Made by a program: the position numbers and the translations under genes
Assembly (NCBI GenBank): GCA_964511385.1
Contig: CAZEFE010000001.1
Location: 434,001-498,000, forward strand
DNA length: 64,000 nucleotides
Reading direction: 5' to 3'
From: CAILHX01 sp964511385
GTDB lineage: Bacteria; Pseudomonadota; Gammaproteobacteria; Burkholderiales; Methylophilaceae
Shown: piece by piece, positions 18,011 to 26,685 of the stretch
Layout: every line of letters begins with the position of its first letter
Numbering within the stretch: position 1 is the first letter of the stretch
Notes under the pieces: model-generated
The model's input: the letters and a program-made list of their open reading frames with translations, nothing else
Told to the model about the DNA's origin: nothing
Database searches by the model: none

Positions 18011-18208
18011 GCGTGTATTCTCGAAGTTTGCTCAATAAACGCAACGCTAGCAGAACGCTACGCCGGTCAACAAAGCATATGTGGTCATATCTTTATAATG
18101 ATAGCGAATTTGGCGTGCCGGATCACTTTTTCAGCGCCGGCTTTCATTGTTCACCACCCCCGTTTCGGGTAAAATTCACCCCCGTCCGCCACTACTGATT
18201 TTATCTTC

Positions 18209-19840
18209 ATGACCAAATACGTTTTTGTTACTGGCGGCGTGGTTTCTTCCCTCGGCAAGGGTATCGCCGCAGCCAGTCTGGGCGCCATTCTTGAATCCCG
18301 CGGCATCAAGGTCACCATGCTCAAGCTGGACCCTTATATCAACGTGGATCCCGGCACCATGAGTCCGTTCCAGCACGGCGAGGTGTTTGTCACCGACGAC
18401 GGCGCGGAAACCGACCTCGACCTCGGTCATTACGAGCGCTTTATCAGCGCGCGCATGAGCAAACGCAACAACTTCACCACCGGCCAGGTGTACGAAAACG
18501 TGATCCGCAAGGAGCGTCGCGGCGAATACCTGGGCAAGACGGTGCAGGTGATCCCGCACATTACCGACGAAATCAAGCACAACATCAAGCGCGGCGCCGA
18601 GGGCGCCGACGTGGCGATTGTCGAGGTCGGCGGCACGGTGGGCGATATCGAATCGCTGCCGTTCCTGGAGGCCATCCGCCAGATGGGCATCGAGGAAGGC
18701 CGCGGCAACGCCTGCTACGTGCACCTGACGCTGCTGCCGTGGATTCCCACTGCCGGCGAGCTGAAAACCAAGCCGACCCAGCATTCCGTCAAGGAACTGC
18801 GCGAGATCGGTATCCAGCCGGATATCCTGCTGTGCCGCGCCGACCGCCCCATTCCGGAAGACGAGCGCCGCAAGATCGCGTTGTTCACCAACGTGGCGCC
18901 AGAGGCGGTGATTTCCGCCATCGACGCGGATTCCATCTACAAGATCCCCGGCATGCTGCACGACCAGATGCTGGACGAGATTGTCTGCCACAAACTGGGC
19001 ATTCTGGCCAAGGCAGCTGACCTTTCCGCCTGGAAGAAGCTGATCGACGCGCTGGAAAATCCGAAACACGAAGTCAACATCGCTTTCGTCGGCAAGTACG
19101 TCGACCTGACCGAATCCTACAAGTCGCTGACCGAAGCGCTGATCCATGCCGGCATGCACACCCGTTCCAAAGTGCGCATCCGCTACATGGATTCGGAGGA
19201 AATCGAAAGGAACGGCGTCGGCGAACTGAAGAACATGGATGCCATCCTGGTGCCGGGCGGATTCGGCAAGCGCGGCACCGAGGGCAAGATCGCCGCCATC
19301 CGCTATGCGCGCGAGAACAAGGTGCCGTACCTGGGCATCTGTCTCGGCATGCAACTCGCCGTGATCGAATTCGCGCGCGACGTGGCGGGGCTGGAGAGCG
19401 CCAACAGCACCGAGTTCGACCCCGATAGCCCGCATACCGTGGTCGGCCTGATCACCGAGTGGAAGGACGCTTCCGGCAATGTCGAAAAGCGCGACGAGAA
19501 TTCCGATCTGGGCGGCACCATGCGCCTGGGCGCGCAAAAGTGCCCCATCGTGCCGGGCACGCTGGCGGCGCAAATTTACGGCGTCGAGGTTAACGAGCGT
19601 CACCGCCACCGTTACGAAGTCAACAACAATTACGTGGATCAGTTGAAGCTGGCCGGGCTGGTGGTTTCCGCGCGCACCCCGACGGAGGACCTGTGCGAAA
19701 TCATCGAACTGCCGCAGGACGTACATCCGTGGTTTGTCGCGGTGCAGTTCCACCCCGAATTCACCTCCAATCCCCGCGCCGGGCACCCGCTGTTCAAGGC
19801 GTATGTGGAAGCGGCAATCAAGCGCAAGGAATCCAAATAA
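18209..19840 (+). CDS. pyrG: CTP synthase
   Basis: Makes CTP from UTP using glutamine and ATP, in the cytosol. It has 543 residues, the usual length. The synthetase domain starts KYVFVTGGVVSSLGKGI and shows DPYINVDPGTMSPFQHGEVF. The glutamine amidotransferase half has its nucleophile cysteine at residue 378 in GICLGMQ, with the HPEFTS histidine-glutamate pair near the C-terminus. The stop shares one base with the kdsA start (TAATG), so it begins the pyrG-kdsA-eno-ftsB operon. Very secure. Confidence 0.99.
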   Translation: MTKYVFVTGGVVSSLGKGIAAASLGAILESRGIKVTMLKLDPYINVDPGTMSPFQHGEVFVTDDGAETDLDLGHYERFISARMSKRNNFTTGQVYENVIRKERRGEYLGKTVQVIPHITDEIKHNIKRGAEGADVAIVEVGGTVGDIESLPFLEAIRQMGIEEGRGNACYVHLTLLPWIPTAGELKTKPTQHSVKELREIGIQPDILLCRADRPIPEDERRKIALFTNVAPEAVISAIDADSIYKIPGMLHDQMLDEIVCHKLGILAKAADLSAWKKLIDALENPKHEVNIAFVGKYVDLTESYKSLTEALIHAGMHTRSKVRIRYMDSEEIERNGVGELKNMDAILVPGGFGKRGTEGKIAAIRYARENKVPYLGICLGMQLAVIEFARDVAGLESANSTEFDPDSPHTVVGLITEWKDASGNVEKRDENSDLGGTMRLGAQKCPIVPGTLAAQIYGVEVNERHRHRYEVNNNYVDQLKLAGLVVSARTPTEDLCEIIELPQDVHPWFVAVQFHPEFTSNPRAGHPLFKAYVEAAIKRKESK

Positions 19841-20679
19841 TGAAGCTCTGTGGTTTTGAAGTCGGCCTGAATCAACCGTTGTTCCTGATTGCCGGCCCGT
19901 GCGTGATCGAGTCCGAGCAAATGGCAATGGACACCGCAGGCCAGTTGAAGGAAATGACGGCGGCGCTGGGCATCAACTTCATCTACAAGTCGTCTTACGA
20001 CAAGGCCAACCGCAGTTCCGGCAAGACCTTCCGCGGGCTGGGGATGCAGGAAGGGCTGCGCATTCTGTCCGAGGTACGCAAACAGATCGGCGTGCCGGTG
20101 CTGACCGACGTGCACAACGAAATGGAAGTGCCGGAAGTGGCCGCCGTGGTGGATGTGCTGCAAACCCCGGCTTTCCTCTGCCGGCAGACCGATTTCATCG
20201 AAGCCTGCGCGCGCTCCGGCAAGCCGGTGAATATTAAAAAAGGCCAGTTCATGGCACCGTGGGACATGAAAAACGTGGTGGACAAGGCCAAGGCCGTCAA
20301 CGGCGGCGCCGACAACATCATGGTATGCGAACGCGGCGCTTCCTTTGGCTACAACACGCTGGTGTCCGACATGCGCGGGCTGGCAGTGATGCGCAATACC
20401 GGCTGCCCGGTGGTGTTCGACGCTACCCACTCGGTGCAGCAGCCGGGCGGCCAAGGTGACAAGAGCGGCGGCCAGCGCGAGTTTGTGCCGGTGCTGGCGC
20501 GTGCAGCGGTGGCCAGCGGCATTGCCGGGGTGTTCATGGAAACCCATCCGAATCCCGCCGAAGCCTTGTCCGACGGCCCCAACGCCTGGCCGCTGGGCAA
20601 GATGCAAGCGCTGCTGGAAGCGCTGATCGAACTGGACAGCGTGGTGAAGCGCCACGGCTTTATTGAAAGCGAACTGTAA
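19840..20679 (+). CDS. kdsA: KDO-8-phosphate synthase
   Basis: Condenses arabinose-5-phosphate and PEP to KDO-8-phosphate for the lipopolysaccharide core. It has 279 residues. LIAGPCVIESEQ, YKSSYDKANRSS, DVHN, QTDFIEACA, NIKKGQFMAPWDM and FDATHSVQQPGG are typical motifs. The ATG overlaps the pyrG stop by one base and gives the standard MKLCGFEVG start; a longer frame upstream lies inside pyrG. It sits between pyrG and eno, the common proteobacterial operon. Confidence 0.98.
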   Translation: MKLCGFEVGLNQPLFLIAGPCVIESEQMAMDTAGQLKEMTAALGINFIYKSSYDKANRSSGKTFRGLGMQEGLRILSEVRKQIGVPVLTDVHNEMEVPEVAAVVDVLQTPAFLCRQTDFIEACARSGKPVNIKKGQFMAPWDMKNVVDKAKAVNGGADNIMVCERGASFGYNTLVSDMRGLAVMRNTGCPVVFDATHSVQQPGGQGDKSGGQREFVPVLARAAVASGIAGVFMETHPNPAEALSDGPNAWPLGKMQALLEALIELDSVVKRHGFIESEL

Positions 20680-20710
20680 ATCCGCCGACATTGATATTAA
20701 GGAAAAATAA

Positions 20711-21997
20711 ATGAGTGCAATCGTCGAAGTCATCGCCCGCGAAATCCTCGATTCTCGCGGTAACCCTACTGTCGAAGCCGATGTGCTGCTGGAGTCCGGT
20801 ATTATCGGCCGCGCCTCCGTGCCGTCCGGCGCTTCTACCGGCACCAAGGAGGCAGTGGAACTGCGTGACGGCGATACCGATCGCTATCTGGGCAAAGGCG
20901 TGCAGCAGGCAGTGGAAAACGTGAATACGGAAATTGCCGATGCGCTGGCCGGGCTGGACGTGGAAGAACAGGCCTTCATTGACCGTACCCTGATCGACGT
21001 GGATGGCACCGAGAACAAGGCGCGCCTGGGGGCGAATGCCATCCTGGCGGTTTCCATTGCCTGCGCCCGTGCGGCGGCCGATGAAACCGGGCTGCCGCTG
21101 TACCGGTACCTCGGCGGTTCCGCGCAGATGCAACTGCCGGTGCCGATGATGAACATCATCAACGGTGGCGCCCATGCCGAAAACAGCGTGGACATGCAGG
21201 AATTCATGATTATCCCCGCCGGGCTGCCCAGCTTCCGCGAGGCGCTGCGCTGCGGCGCGGAAGTGTTCCACACGCTGAAAAAGATTTTGCACAAAAAAGG
21301 CCTGGCCACCACGGTGGGCGACGAAGGCGGCTTTGCGCCAGACCTGCCGTCCAACGAATCCGCCATCCAGTACATCCTGGAAGCGATTTCCGCCGCCGGT
21401 TACGAGCCGGGCCGCGACGTGCTGCTGGGCCTGGATTGCGCCAGTTCCGAGTTCTACAAGGACGGCAAGTATCACCTGGTGTCCGAAGGCCTGCAGTTGA
21501 GTTCCGCCCAGTTCACCGACTACCTGGCAACCTGGGTAGACAAGTACCCCATCATCAGCATCGAAGACGGCATGAGCGAGCACGACTGGCCGGGTTGGGA
21601 ACTGCTGACGCAGCGCCTGGGCGACAACGTGCAATTGGTGGGCGACGACGTGTTCGTCACCAACGCCAGGATCGTGCGCGAAGGCATCAAGCGCGGCATC
21701 GCCAATTCGGTGCTGATCAAGGTCAACCAGATCGGTACGTTGACCGAAACATTCGAAACCATCGAAACCGCCAAGCGCGCAGGGTATACCTCCATTATTT
21801 CCCACCGTTCCGGCGAAACCGAAGATACCACCATCGCCGACATTGCCGTGGCCAGCAACGCGCTGCAGATCAAGACCGGCTCGCTGTCGCGCTCCGAGCG
21901 CATCGCCAAATACAACCAGTTGCTGCGCATTGAGGAAGAACTGGGCGAAGCCACCAGCTACCCCGGCCGCGATGCGTTTTATCACCTGGTAGGATAA
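20711..21997 (+). CDS. eno: Enolase
   Basis: Glycolytic enzyme that interconverts 2-phosphoglycerate and PEP; also a partner of RNase E in many bacteria. It has 428 residues. The N-terminal AREILDSRGNPTVEADVLL, the GDEGGFAP loop, the SIEDGMSEHDW metal site and the C-terminal SHRSGETEDTTIADI are all intact. AAGGA precedes the ATG by about seven bases. It lies 31 bases after kdsA and four bases before ftsB, in one transcript. Confidence 0.99.
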   Translation: MSAIVEVIAREILDSRGNPTVEADVLLESGIIGRASVPSGASTGTKEAVELRDGDTDRYLGKGVQQAVENVNTEIADALAGLDVEEQAFIDRTLIDVDGTENKARLGANAILAVSIACARAAADETGLPLYRYLGGSAQMQLPVPMMNIINGGAHAENSVDMQEFMIIPAGLPSFREALRCGAEVFHTLKKILHKKGLATTVGDEGGFAPDLPSNESAIQYILEAISAAGYEPGRDVLLGLDCASSEFYKDGKYHLVSEGLQLSSAQFTDYLATWVDKYPIISIEDGMSEHDWPGWELLTQRLGDNVQLVGDDVFVTNARIVREGIKRGIANSVLIKVNQIGTLTETFETIETAKRAGYTSIISHRSGETEDTTIADIAVASNALQIKTGSLSRSERIAKYNQLLRIEEELGEATSYPGRDAFYHLVG

Positions 21998-22001
21998 GGG
22001 C

Positions 22002-22355
22002 GTGCGCTGGCTGACGCTATTCCTGGTGCTGCTGATTGCCCTGCTGCAATATCCGTTGTGGCTGGGCAAGGGCAGTTGGCTGCGGGTGTGGGACTTGAGC
22101 CGCCAGATCGACAAGCAGAAAGAAGCCAATGCCGTGCTGAAAGCCCGCAACGACGGGCTGGATGCCGAAGTGCGCGACCTCAAGCAGGGTTATACCGCGA
22201 TTGAAGAGCGCGCCCGGGCGGAGTTGGGCATGGTCAAGCAGGACGAAATGTTTTACCAGGTGATGGATGGCGGCACGCCTCCCGCGCCACCGACACCTGT
22301 GGTGAAGCCGTCAGTGCCGACACCAGCCGCTGCCCCAGCCAAGCCGGCACATTAA
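22002..22355 (+). CDS. ftsB: Cell division protein FtsB
   Basis: A 117-residue bitopic membrane protein of the FtsQLB divisome complex. It starts with GTG, has a single membrane span (about 2-20, LTLFLVLLIALLQYPLWLG), then a coiled coil (about 28-70, QIDKQKEANAVLKARNDGLD) and the ERARAELGMVKQDEMFYQV end typical of FtsB. A proline/alanine-rich tail of about 30 residues follows, longer than in E. coli. It is the last gene of the pyrG operon; ygfZ converges on it with a four-base gap. Confidence 0.95.
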   Translation: MRWLTLFLVLLIALLQYPLWLGKGSWLRVWDLSRQIDKQKEANAVLKARNDGLDAEVRDLKQGYTAIEERARAELGMVKQDEMFYQVMDGGTPPAPPTPVVKPSVPTPAAAPAKPAH

Positions 22356-22359
22356 CTAC

Positions 22360-23394
22360 TCAGGCTGCCTCGACCCCCAGTGGGGTAATGACTAATGTCG
22401 GGCCATCTTGGCCCGACAGGCGCACTGCACCAGCGTGCAGACTTTCCAGGCGCAGTTCTACCAGCAGGTCAAAGCCGCCACTTGGTGCTGGTGCGGCGCT
22501 AACCACCATACCTATCGCTTCAGCGCTGTCTGCGCCATAAACCGGATCACCTGCCTGCGGCGTAGCCGACGCATCAGCGTGCGCCTGATGGGTACGGCGC
22601 TTGACCTTGCCCAGGTAATGCGTGCGCGCGACGATTTCCTGCCCGGTATAGCAGCCTTTCTTGAAATTGATGCCGCCCAGCAGGTCAAGGTTGAGCATCT
22701 GCGGGACAAATTGCTCTTGTGTAGCCGGCATCACGTCGGGGATGCCGGCCTGGATATCCAGCCAATCCCAGCAGCTTGCGCCGACCGGGGTATTGGTTTG
22801 CTGCAGTTGTGTCCAGATATCCGGGGCATGTTCCGCGTCGGTAAAAATTTCGAAGCGCGGCGTGGTGCCGGGCAGTTGCAGCAGCGTGGCGGTCTCCAGG
22901 CTGACAACCTGGTGTGCTGCCCGTGGTGCGTCGCCAAACAGCGCATTGAGCGTGGTGGCGGCTTGCGGGCCGGCAATGCCGATGCGGATGGAATTGTCCG
23001 AGATATTGCTGATGGCTACTTTGGAGCGCAATACGTACATCTTGAGGCGCTTGGCAATGCTTTCCGTCAGTCCGCCGTTGAGTTGCAGGTACAGGCGGTC
23101 ATTGCGGGCAAATGCCAGGAATAGTGCCAGCATCCGGCCCTTGGGGTTGCAGTAGCCGGCATAGTGGCTGTGGTGGCCATCCAGTTGCTTAACGTCGTTG
23201 GTGACCTGGCCTTGCAGGAACGTGACCGCATCGTCGCCCTCGATCTGCAACAGGCCGAGATGCGACAGGTCGGCGATGACGTTGCCTTGCGCCGCGGCTT
23301 GCAACTCGGCGGCGGGGTTGCCAAAATGCATGACGCGGCCTTGGTCCAAGATTGCGCCGCGTTGCGTAAGAAAGGTATCCCAGTGAGTATTCAT
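22360..23394 (-). CDS. ygfZ: Folate-binding tRNA-modifying protein YgfZ
   Basis: A 344-residue folate-dependent protein of the GcvT-like fold that supports Fe-S enzymes such as the tRNA modifier MiaB. The hallmark KGCYTGQEIVAR motif lies near residue 238. The N-terminal part has LTQRGAILDQG and FLQGQVTNDVKQL, as in other YgfZ proteins. The ATG at 23394 was chosen; a longer frame would run into the divergent gene. It fits with iscX as a second Fe-S maintenance gene in the window. Only 14 bases separate its start from the divergent ygfX-like start. Confidence 0.95.
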   Translation of the reverse strand: MNTHWDTFLTQRGAILDQGRVMHFGNPAAELQAAAQGNVIADLSHLGLLQIEGDDAVTFLQGQVTNDVKQLDGHHSHYAGYCNPKGRMLALFLAFARNDRLYLQLNGGLTESIAKRLKMYVLRSKVAISNISDNSIRIGIAGPQAATTLNALFGDAPRAAHQVVSLETATLLQLPGTTPRFEIFTDAEHAPDIWTQLQQTNTPVGASCWDWLDIQAGIPDVMPATQEQFVPQMLNLDLLGGINFKKGCYTGQEIVARTHYLGKVKRRTHQAHADASATPQAGDPVYGADSAEAIGMVVSAAPAPSGGFDLLVELRLESLHAGAVRLSGQDGPTLVITPLGVEAA

Positions 23395-23408
23395 GAGCGG
23401 ATTATAGC

Positions 23409-23846
23409 GTGAACCCCGGGCATATTGATTTGCTGCCGTCACGGATGTTGTTGGCGTTGCTGGTTGCGGCGCACCTGTTGGCGGCAACCTTGGCCGGCAG
23501 CCTGGTGCGGCCATGGTGGGCAGCCGCGGCCGTGCTGCTGGCGGTTGCCGGCAGCTTGGCATACGAATGCTGGCGGGTGTTGACGCCGCGGATAGATGCG
23601 CTAGGCATCGGCGCCAATGGCGAGTTGATGGTGCGGCAGGGCGAATGGGTGGCGGTCGATGTGTCAGGCGACAGCCTGGTGACGCCGCTGTTGTCGGTAC
23701 TCAGGATCAAGCGCCCCGGGCAGCGGTTTGCGCAGGGCTTGCTGTTGCTGCCGGACATGCTGGACGAGCAGCAATATCGACAGTTGCGGGTTTGGCTGAA
23801 ATGGCACCGGGATGCCGACAGCGCGCCGGTACGGGAGCCGCGGTAG
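23409..23846 (+). CDS. YgfX/CptA-like small membrane protein
   Basis: A 145-residue protein starting with GTG. Two adjacent hydrophobic segments (about 12-32 and 36-52) are followed by a soluble domain with GANGELMVRQGEWVAVDVSG and RIKRPGQRFAQGLLLLPDML, the pattern of the YgfX (CptA) family, which in E. coli neighbours sdhE and ygfZ. YgfX was described as a membrane protein that affects cell shape. No SdhE-like gene is adjacent here. The family call rests on this pattern and on the ygfZ neighbour. Confidence 0.7.
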   Translation: MNPGHIDLLPSRMLLALLVAAHLLAATLAGSLVRPWWAAAAVLLAVAGSLAYECWRVLTPRIDALGIGANGELMVRQGEWVAVDVSGDSLVTPLLSVLRIKRPGQRFAQGLLLLPDMLDEQQYRQLRVWLKWHRDADSAPVREPR

Positions 23847-23849
23847 CGG

Positions 23850-24356
23850 TCAGGAGCCTTCGCTGGCTTCTGTTTCCGATGACGGAGTTTTGGGGCGTTT
23901 TTTGGCTGGCTTGCTGCGCACCGGCGGTTGCGGCGCGGCGATGCGTTCGGCTTCCTGGCGCGCCTGCAGTTCGCGCGCTTCGCGCTGCTCCCGCAGTTTT
24001 CCTTGTGCGGCGAGCATTTCTTCCATGCTCACCACGCCATCGCCGTCGTTGTCTACTTCATCGAAGTGTTTGGCCAGGCTGGGCATGTGCTGCTCGGCTT
24101 CCTCGCGCGAGATGGAGCCGTCGTTGTCGGGATCGGCCAGCTTGAAACGGTCGCGCAACATTTTCTGGCGGCGCCCCTCCATCTGCTCGCGCCCGGGATA
24201 GGTGCTGGCGAAACGGTCCATGTCGCGATACATCCGCTCCCGCTCGTCGGGGGGCAGGCTTTGTTCAAGATCCAGCGGGGATGGGGGAGCCGCAAGCGCA
24301 AGCGTGGAGAATGCCAGTAACACGCAGATTTCAGAGCTGATGGCGACTAGATTCAT
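23850..24356 (-). CDS. Secreted EF-hand calcium-binding protein
   Basis: A 168-residue protein with a signal peptide (about 1-22, cleaved near LALA-APP). Two EF-hand loops are clear: DPDNDGSISREE near residue 75 and DNDGDGVVSMEE near residue 101, with the D-x-D-x-G spacing. A basic, glutamine- and proline-rich tail follows (QAEREERI-like, then KPAKKRPKTP). It probably binds calcium in the periplasm. It is transcribed away from the ompR-like gene and converges on the ygfX-like gene four bases away. Exact role unknown. Confidence 0.8.
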   Translation of the reverse strand: MNLVAISSEICVLLAFSTLALAAPPSPLDLEQSLPPDERERMYRDMDRFASTYPGREQMEGRRQKMLRDRFKLADPDNDGSISREEAEQHMPSLAKHFDEVDNDGDGVVSMEEMLAAQGKLREQREARELQARQEAERIAAPQPPVRSKPAKKRPKTPSSETEASEGS

Positions 24357-24411
24357 ACGGCAATGTTACGACCAATTTTCCTTGAGATAAATAGCGTCAC
24401 TAGAGCTGCAT

Positions 24412-24442
24412 AAAAAAACGGGCGACCTTGTTAGGTCGCCCG
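24412..24442 (-). terminator. Orphan rho-independent terminator, minus strand
   Basis: On the minus strand a 9-base stem CGGGCGACC / GGTCGCCCG (24434-24442 with 24419-24427) around a six-base loop TAACAA is followed by seven T. No annotated gene on that strand ends here: the EF-hand gene starts downstream and the ompR-like gene runs the other way. It therefore seems to end a short unannotated transcript from within 24443-24612. Confidence 0.75.
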
Positions 24443-24612
24443 AGCGCAAATCACTATGGAGATTTTGCAAGGAACCTTGTGGAGTCAAGGTCACGGTAGA
24501 ATAACCATGTGATGTAAACAAGATATTTCCGGACGGCCGAAAATTGTAATAATTTGTAACAAATGGGGCGGCAAGGCCGCATTGTCCGGGCGAACAGCAT
24601 GATAATACGCAC

Positions 24613-25329
24613 ATGGTAAACCAACGTATCCTGGTTGTTGATGACGAGGTTCGCTTGCGCGATCTGCTGGTACGCTATCTGAGCGAGCAAGGGTACGCCG
24701 TCCAGTCCGCGGCGGATGCGGCGGCGATGGATCAGGCGCTGGCAAAAGACCGGTTTGACCTGATGGTGCTGGACCTGATGCTGCCGGGCGAGGATGGCTT
24801 GTCGATCTGCCGCCGCCTGCGCGGACAGGGCAGCAACCTGCCTATTGTCATGCTCACCGCCAAAGGCGACGAGGTGGACCGGATCATCGGCCTGGAAATG
24901 GGCGCCGACGATTACCTGCCCAAGCCGTTCAATCCGCGCGAATTGCTGGCACGCATCCATGCCGTGTTGCGCCGCCGCGCGCCTGTCGCCACCCACGCGC
25001 CAACCCTGGAAGATGAAGCGGTGACGTTCGGCGAGTTCCGCCTGCTGCTGGGGACGCGCCAGTTGTACAAGGGGGACGAGGCCATTCCCCTCACCAGCGG
25101 TGAGTTCTCCCTACTGCAGGTGCTGGTCAGGAACGCCCGCCAGCCGCTGTCGCGGGATAAATTGATGGAACTGGCCAAGGGGCGCGAGTTCGAGGTATTT
25201 GATCGCAGCATAGACGTGCAGATTTCGCGTCTGCGCAAGCTGCTGGAGCCTGACCCGTCCAAACCCCGGTATATCCAGACCGTGTGGGGCTTTGGCTACG
25301 TGTTCGTGCCGGACGGGAGCGCGGGTTGA
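24613..25329 (+). CDS. ompR: OmpR-type response regulator
   Basis: A 238-residue receiver plus winged-helix regulator. The receiver has DDE near 11-13 and the phosphorylatable aspartate at residue 54 in VLDLMLPGEDG, then MLTAKGDEVDR and PKPFNPREL. The C-terminal domain (about 135-232) ends with RYIQTVWGFGYVFVPDG, close to E. coli OmpR. It is followed directly by the kinase gene through a TTGA overlap. Likely role: control of porins and osmotic or envelope responses, from family similarity. Confidence 0.88.
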   Translation: MVNQRILVVDDEVRLRDLLVRYLSEQGYAVQSAADAAAMDQALAKDRFDLMVLDLMLPGEDGLSICRRLRGQGSNLPIVMLTAKGDEVDRIIGLEMGADDYLPKPFNPRELLARIHAVLRRRAPVATHAPTLEDEAVTFGEFRLLLGTRQLYKGDEAIPLTSGEFSLLQVLVRNARQPLSRDKLMELAKGREFEVFDRSIDVQISRLRKLLEPDPSKPRYIQTVWGFGYVFVPDGSAG

Positions 25330-26633
25330 AATTGAACATCGTCCCGCGCCGGCTGCAGGTCCGCATCGTGCTGCTGATCCTGGTGCTGCTGATGCTGGGG
25401 CAGGTGGCGGCGCTGCGCCTGTTCGAACATTTCGAGCTGGAACCGCGCGCCAATGCCGGGGCGTTGCAGATCGTCAGCACGGTCAGCCTGACGCGCGCCG
25501 CGATACTGGCGGCACGGCCGGAGCGGCGGCTTGCCTTGTTGCGAACGCTCAACCAGAGCGAAGGGATACGGGTTTACCCGATCGATTATTTCGAGGAAAT
25601 CGAACCGCTTCCGAATGACAGGCTGATCAGGCTGATCGTCCAGAAAGTGCACGATAAACTGGGCGTCAACACCGTGGTAGCCATTAACCACCTCGGCGTG
25701 ACGGGCGTCTGGGTCAGTTTTTCCATTTTTGGCGACTCCTTCTGGGTGGTGATTCCCAAGGTGCAGACCGAGCACCCTTTCCCCTGGGAGTGGCTGGGCT
25801 GGGGGGGGGTGGTGATCGCGTTGTCGCTGTTTGGCGCCTGGTTCATCATGACGCGGATCAACCGCCCCTTGAGCCTGCTGACGCAAGCGGCTGATGCCAT
25901 CGGGCGCGGCGAACCGAGCACCAAGCTGCCGGAAACCGGCGCCGAGGAATTCGCCCGGGTGATACGCGCGTTCAACGACATGAGCGATGCCCTGGCCCGG
26001 ACGGAAGCGGACCGCAACCTGCTGCTGGGCGGGATTTCGCATGACTTGCGTACGCCGCTGGCGCGCTTGCGGCTGGCGGTGGAAATGTTGCCGGAAGGCG
26101 AAGGCTTCAAGCCGGGCATGGAGCAGGATATTGCCGATATGAATGCCATTATCGGCCAGTTCCTGGATTTCATTCGCGGCGCAGAAGGCGAGAACGCCGG
26201 CGTGGGTAGCCTGAACGATGTGATTCGCGACACTGCCAGCCGCTACCGGCGTGAAGGCAAATGCCTGCAACTGGAACTGGGCGTGCTGCCCAGGATCGAG
26301 TTGCGCCCGCTGGCGATGCGCAGGCTGTTGACCAACCTGGTCGACAACGCGTATCACTATGGCGGTGGGAACGTGCAGATCACCACCAAAATCGCCAACC
26401 AGCGCATCATCCTAAGCGTGCGCGACCATGGCCCCGGCTTGCCGCAAGACGAAGCGGAGCGCCTGCTGCGGCCTTTCGAGCGGCTGGATGTCGCCCGCGG
26501 CAACCAGGGCGGGTCGGGGTTGGGACTGGCCATTTCAGCGCGTGTGGCCCGCCTGCATGGCGGCGACCTGAAACTGCTGAATCACCCGGAAGGCGGGCTG
26601 GAAGCACGCGTGGAAATACCGGTTGCGGCCTGA
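25326..26633 (+). CDS. envZ: EnvZ-type sensor histidine kinase
   Basis: A 435-residue kinase starting with TTG in overlap with the ompR stop. It has two membrane segments (about 12-30 and 156-175), a periplasmic loop of about 125 residues, a HAMP segment (TRINRPLSLLTQAADAIGRG), the H-box GISHDLRTPLARLRL with histidine 239, LVDNAYHYGG (N-box), DHGPGLP and GSGLGLAIS. It phosphorylates the adjacent regulator. A run of nine G (25801-25809) lies in the second membrane segment coding sequence; the frame is intact in this copy. Confidence 0.88.
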   Translation: MKLNIVPRRLQVRIVLLILVLLMLGQVAALRLFEHFELEPRANAGALQIVSTVSLTRAAILAARPERRLALLRTLNQSEGIRVYPIDYFEEIEPLPNDRLIRLIVQKVHDKLGVNTVVAINHLGVTGVWVSFSIFGDSFWVVIPKVQTEHPFPWEWLGWGGVVIALSLFGAWFIMTRINRPLSLLTQAADAIGRGEPSTKLPETGAEEFARVIRAFNDMSDALARTEADRNLLLGGISHDLRTPLARLRLAVEMLPEGEGFKPGMEQDIADMNAIIGQFLDFIRGAEGENAGVGSLNDVIRDTASRYRREGKCLQLELGVLPRIELRPLAMRRLLTNLVDNAYHYGGGNVQITTKIANQRIILSVRDHGPGLPQDEAERLLRPFERLDVARGNQGGSGLGLAISARVARLHGGDLKLLNHPEGGLEARVEIPVAA

Positions 26634-26685
26634 CAGCCGGTCTGGTTCAATACAACCTGTCCACCTATCGTGATCCACCATTCCG

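Noticed and set aside
18176..19927. 583-codon open frame on the minus strand
   Set aside because: It is antisense to pyrG, whose protein motifs are certain. Such long antisense frames are common in GC-rich genes.
20660..22183. 507-codon open frame opposite eno
   Set aside because: Shadow of enolase; no motifs or ribosome binding site.
24366..24614. 82-codon minus-strand protein upstream of the EF-hand gene
   Set aside because: The frame runs through the terminator hairpin and has no ribosome binding site or recognisable domain.
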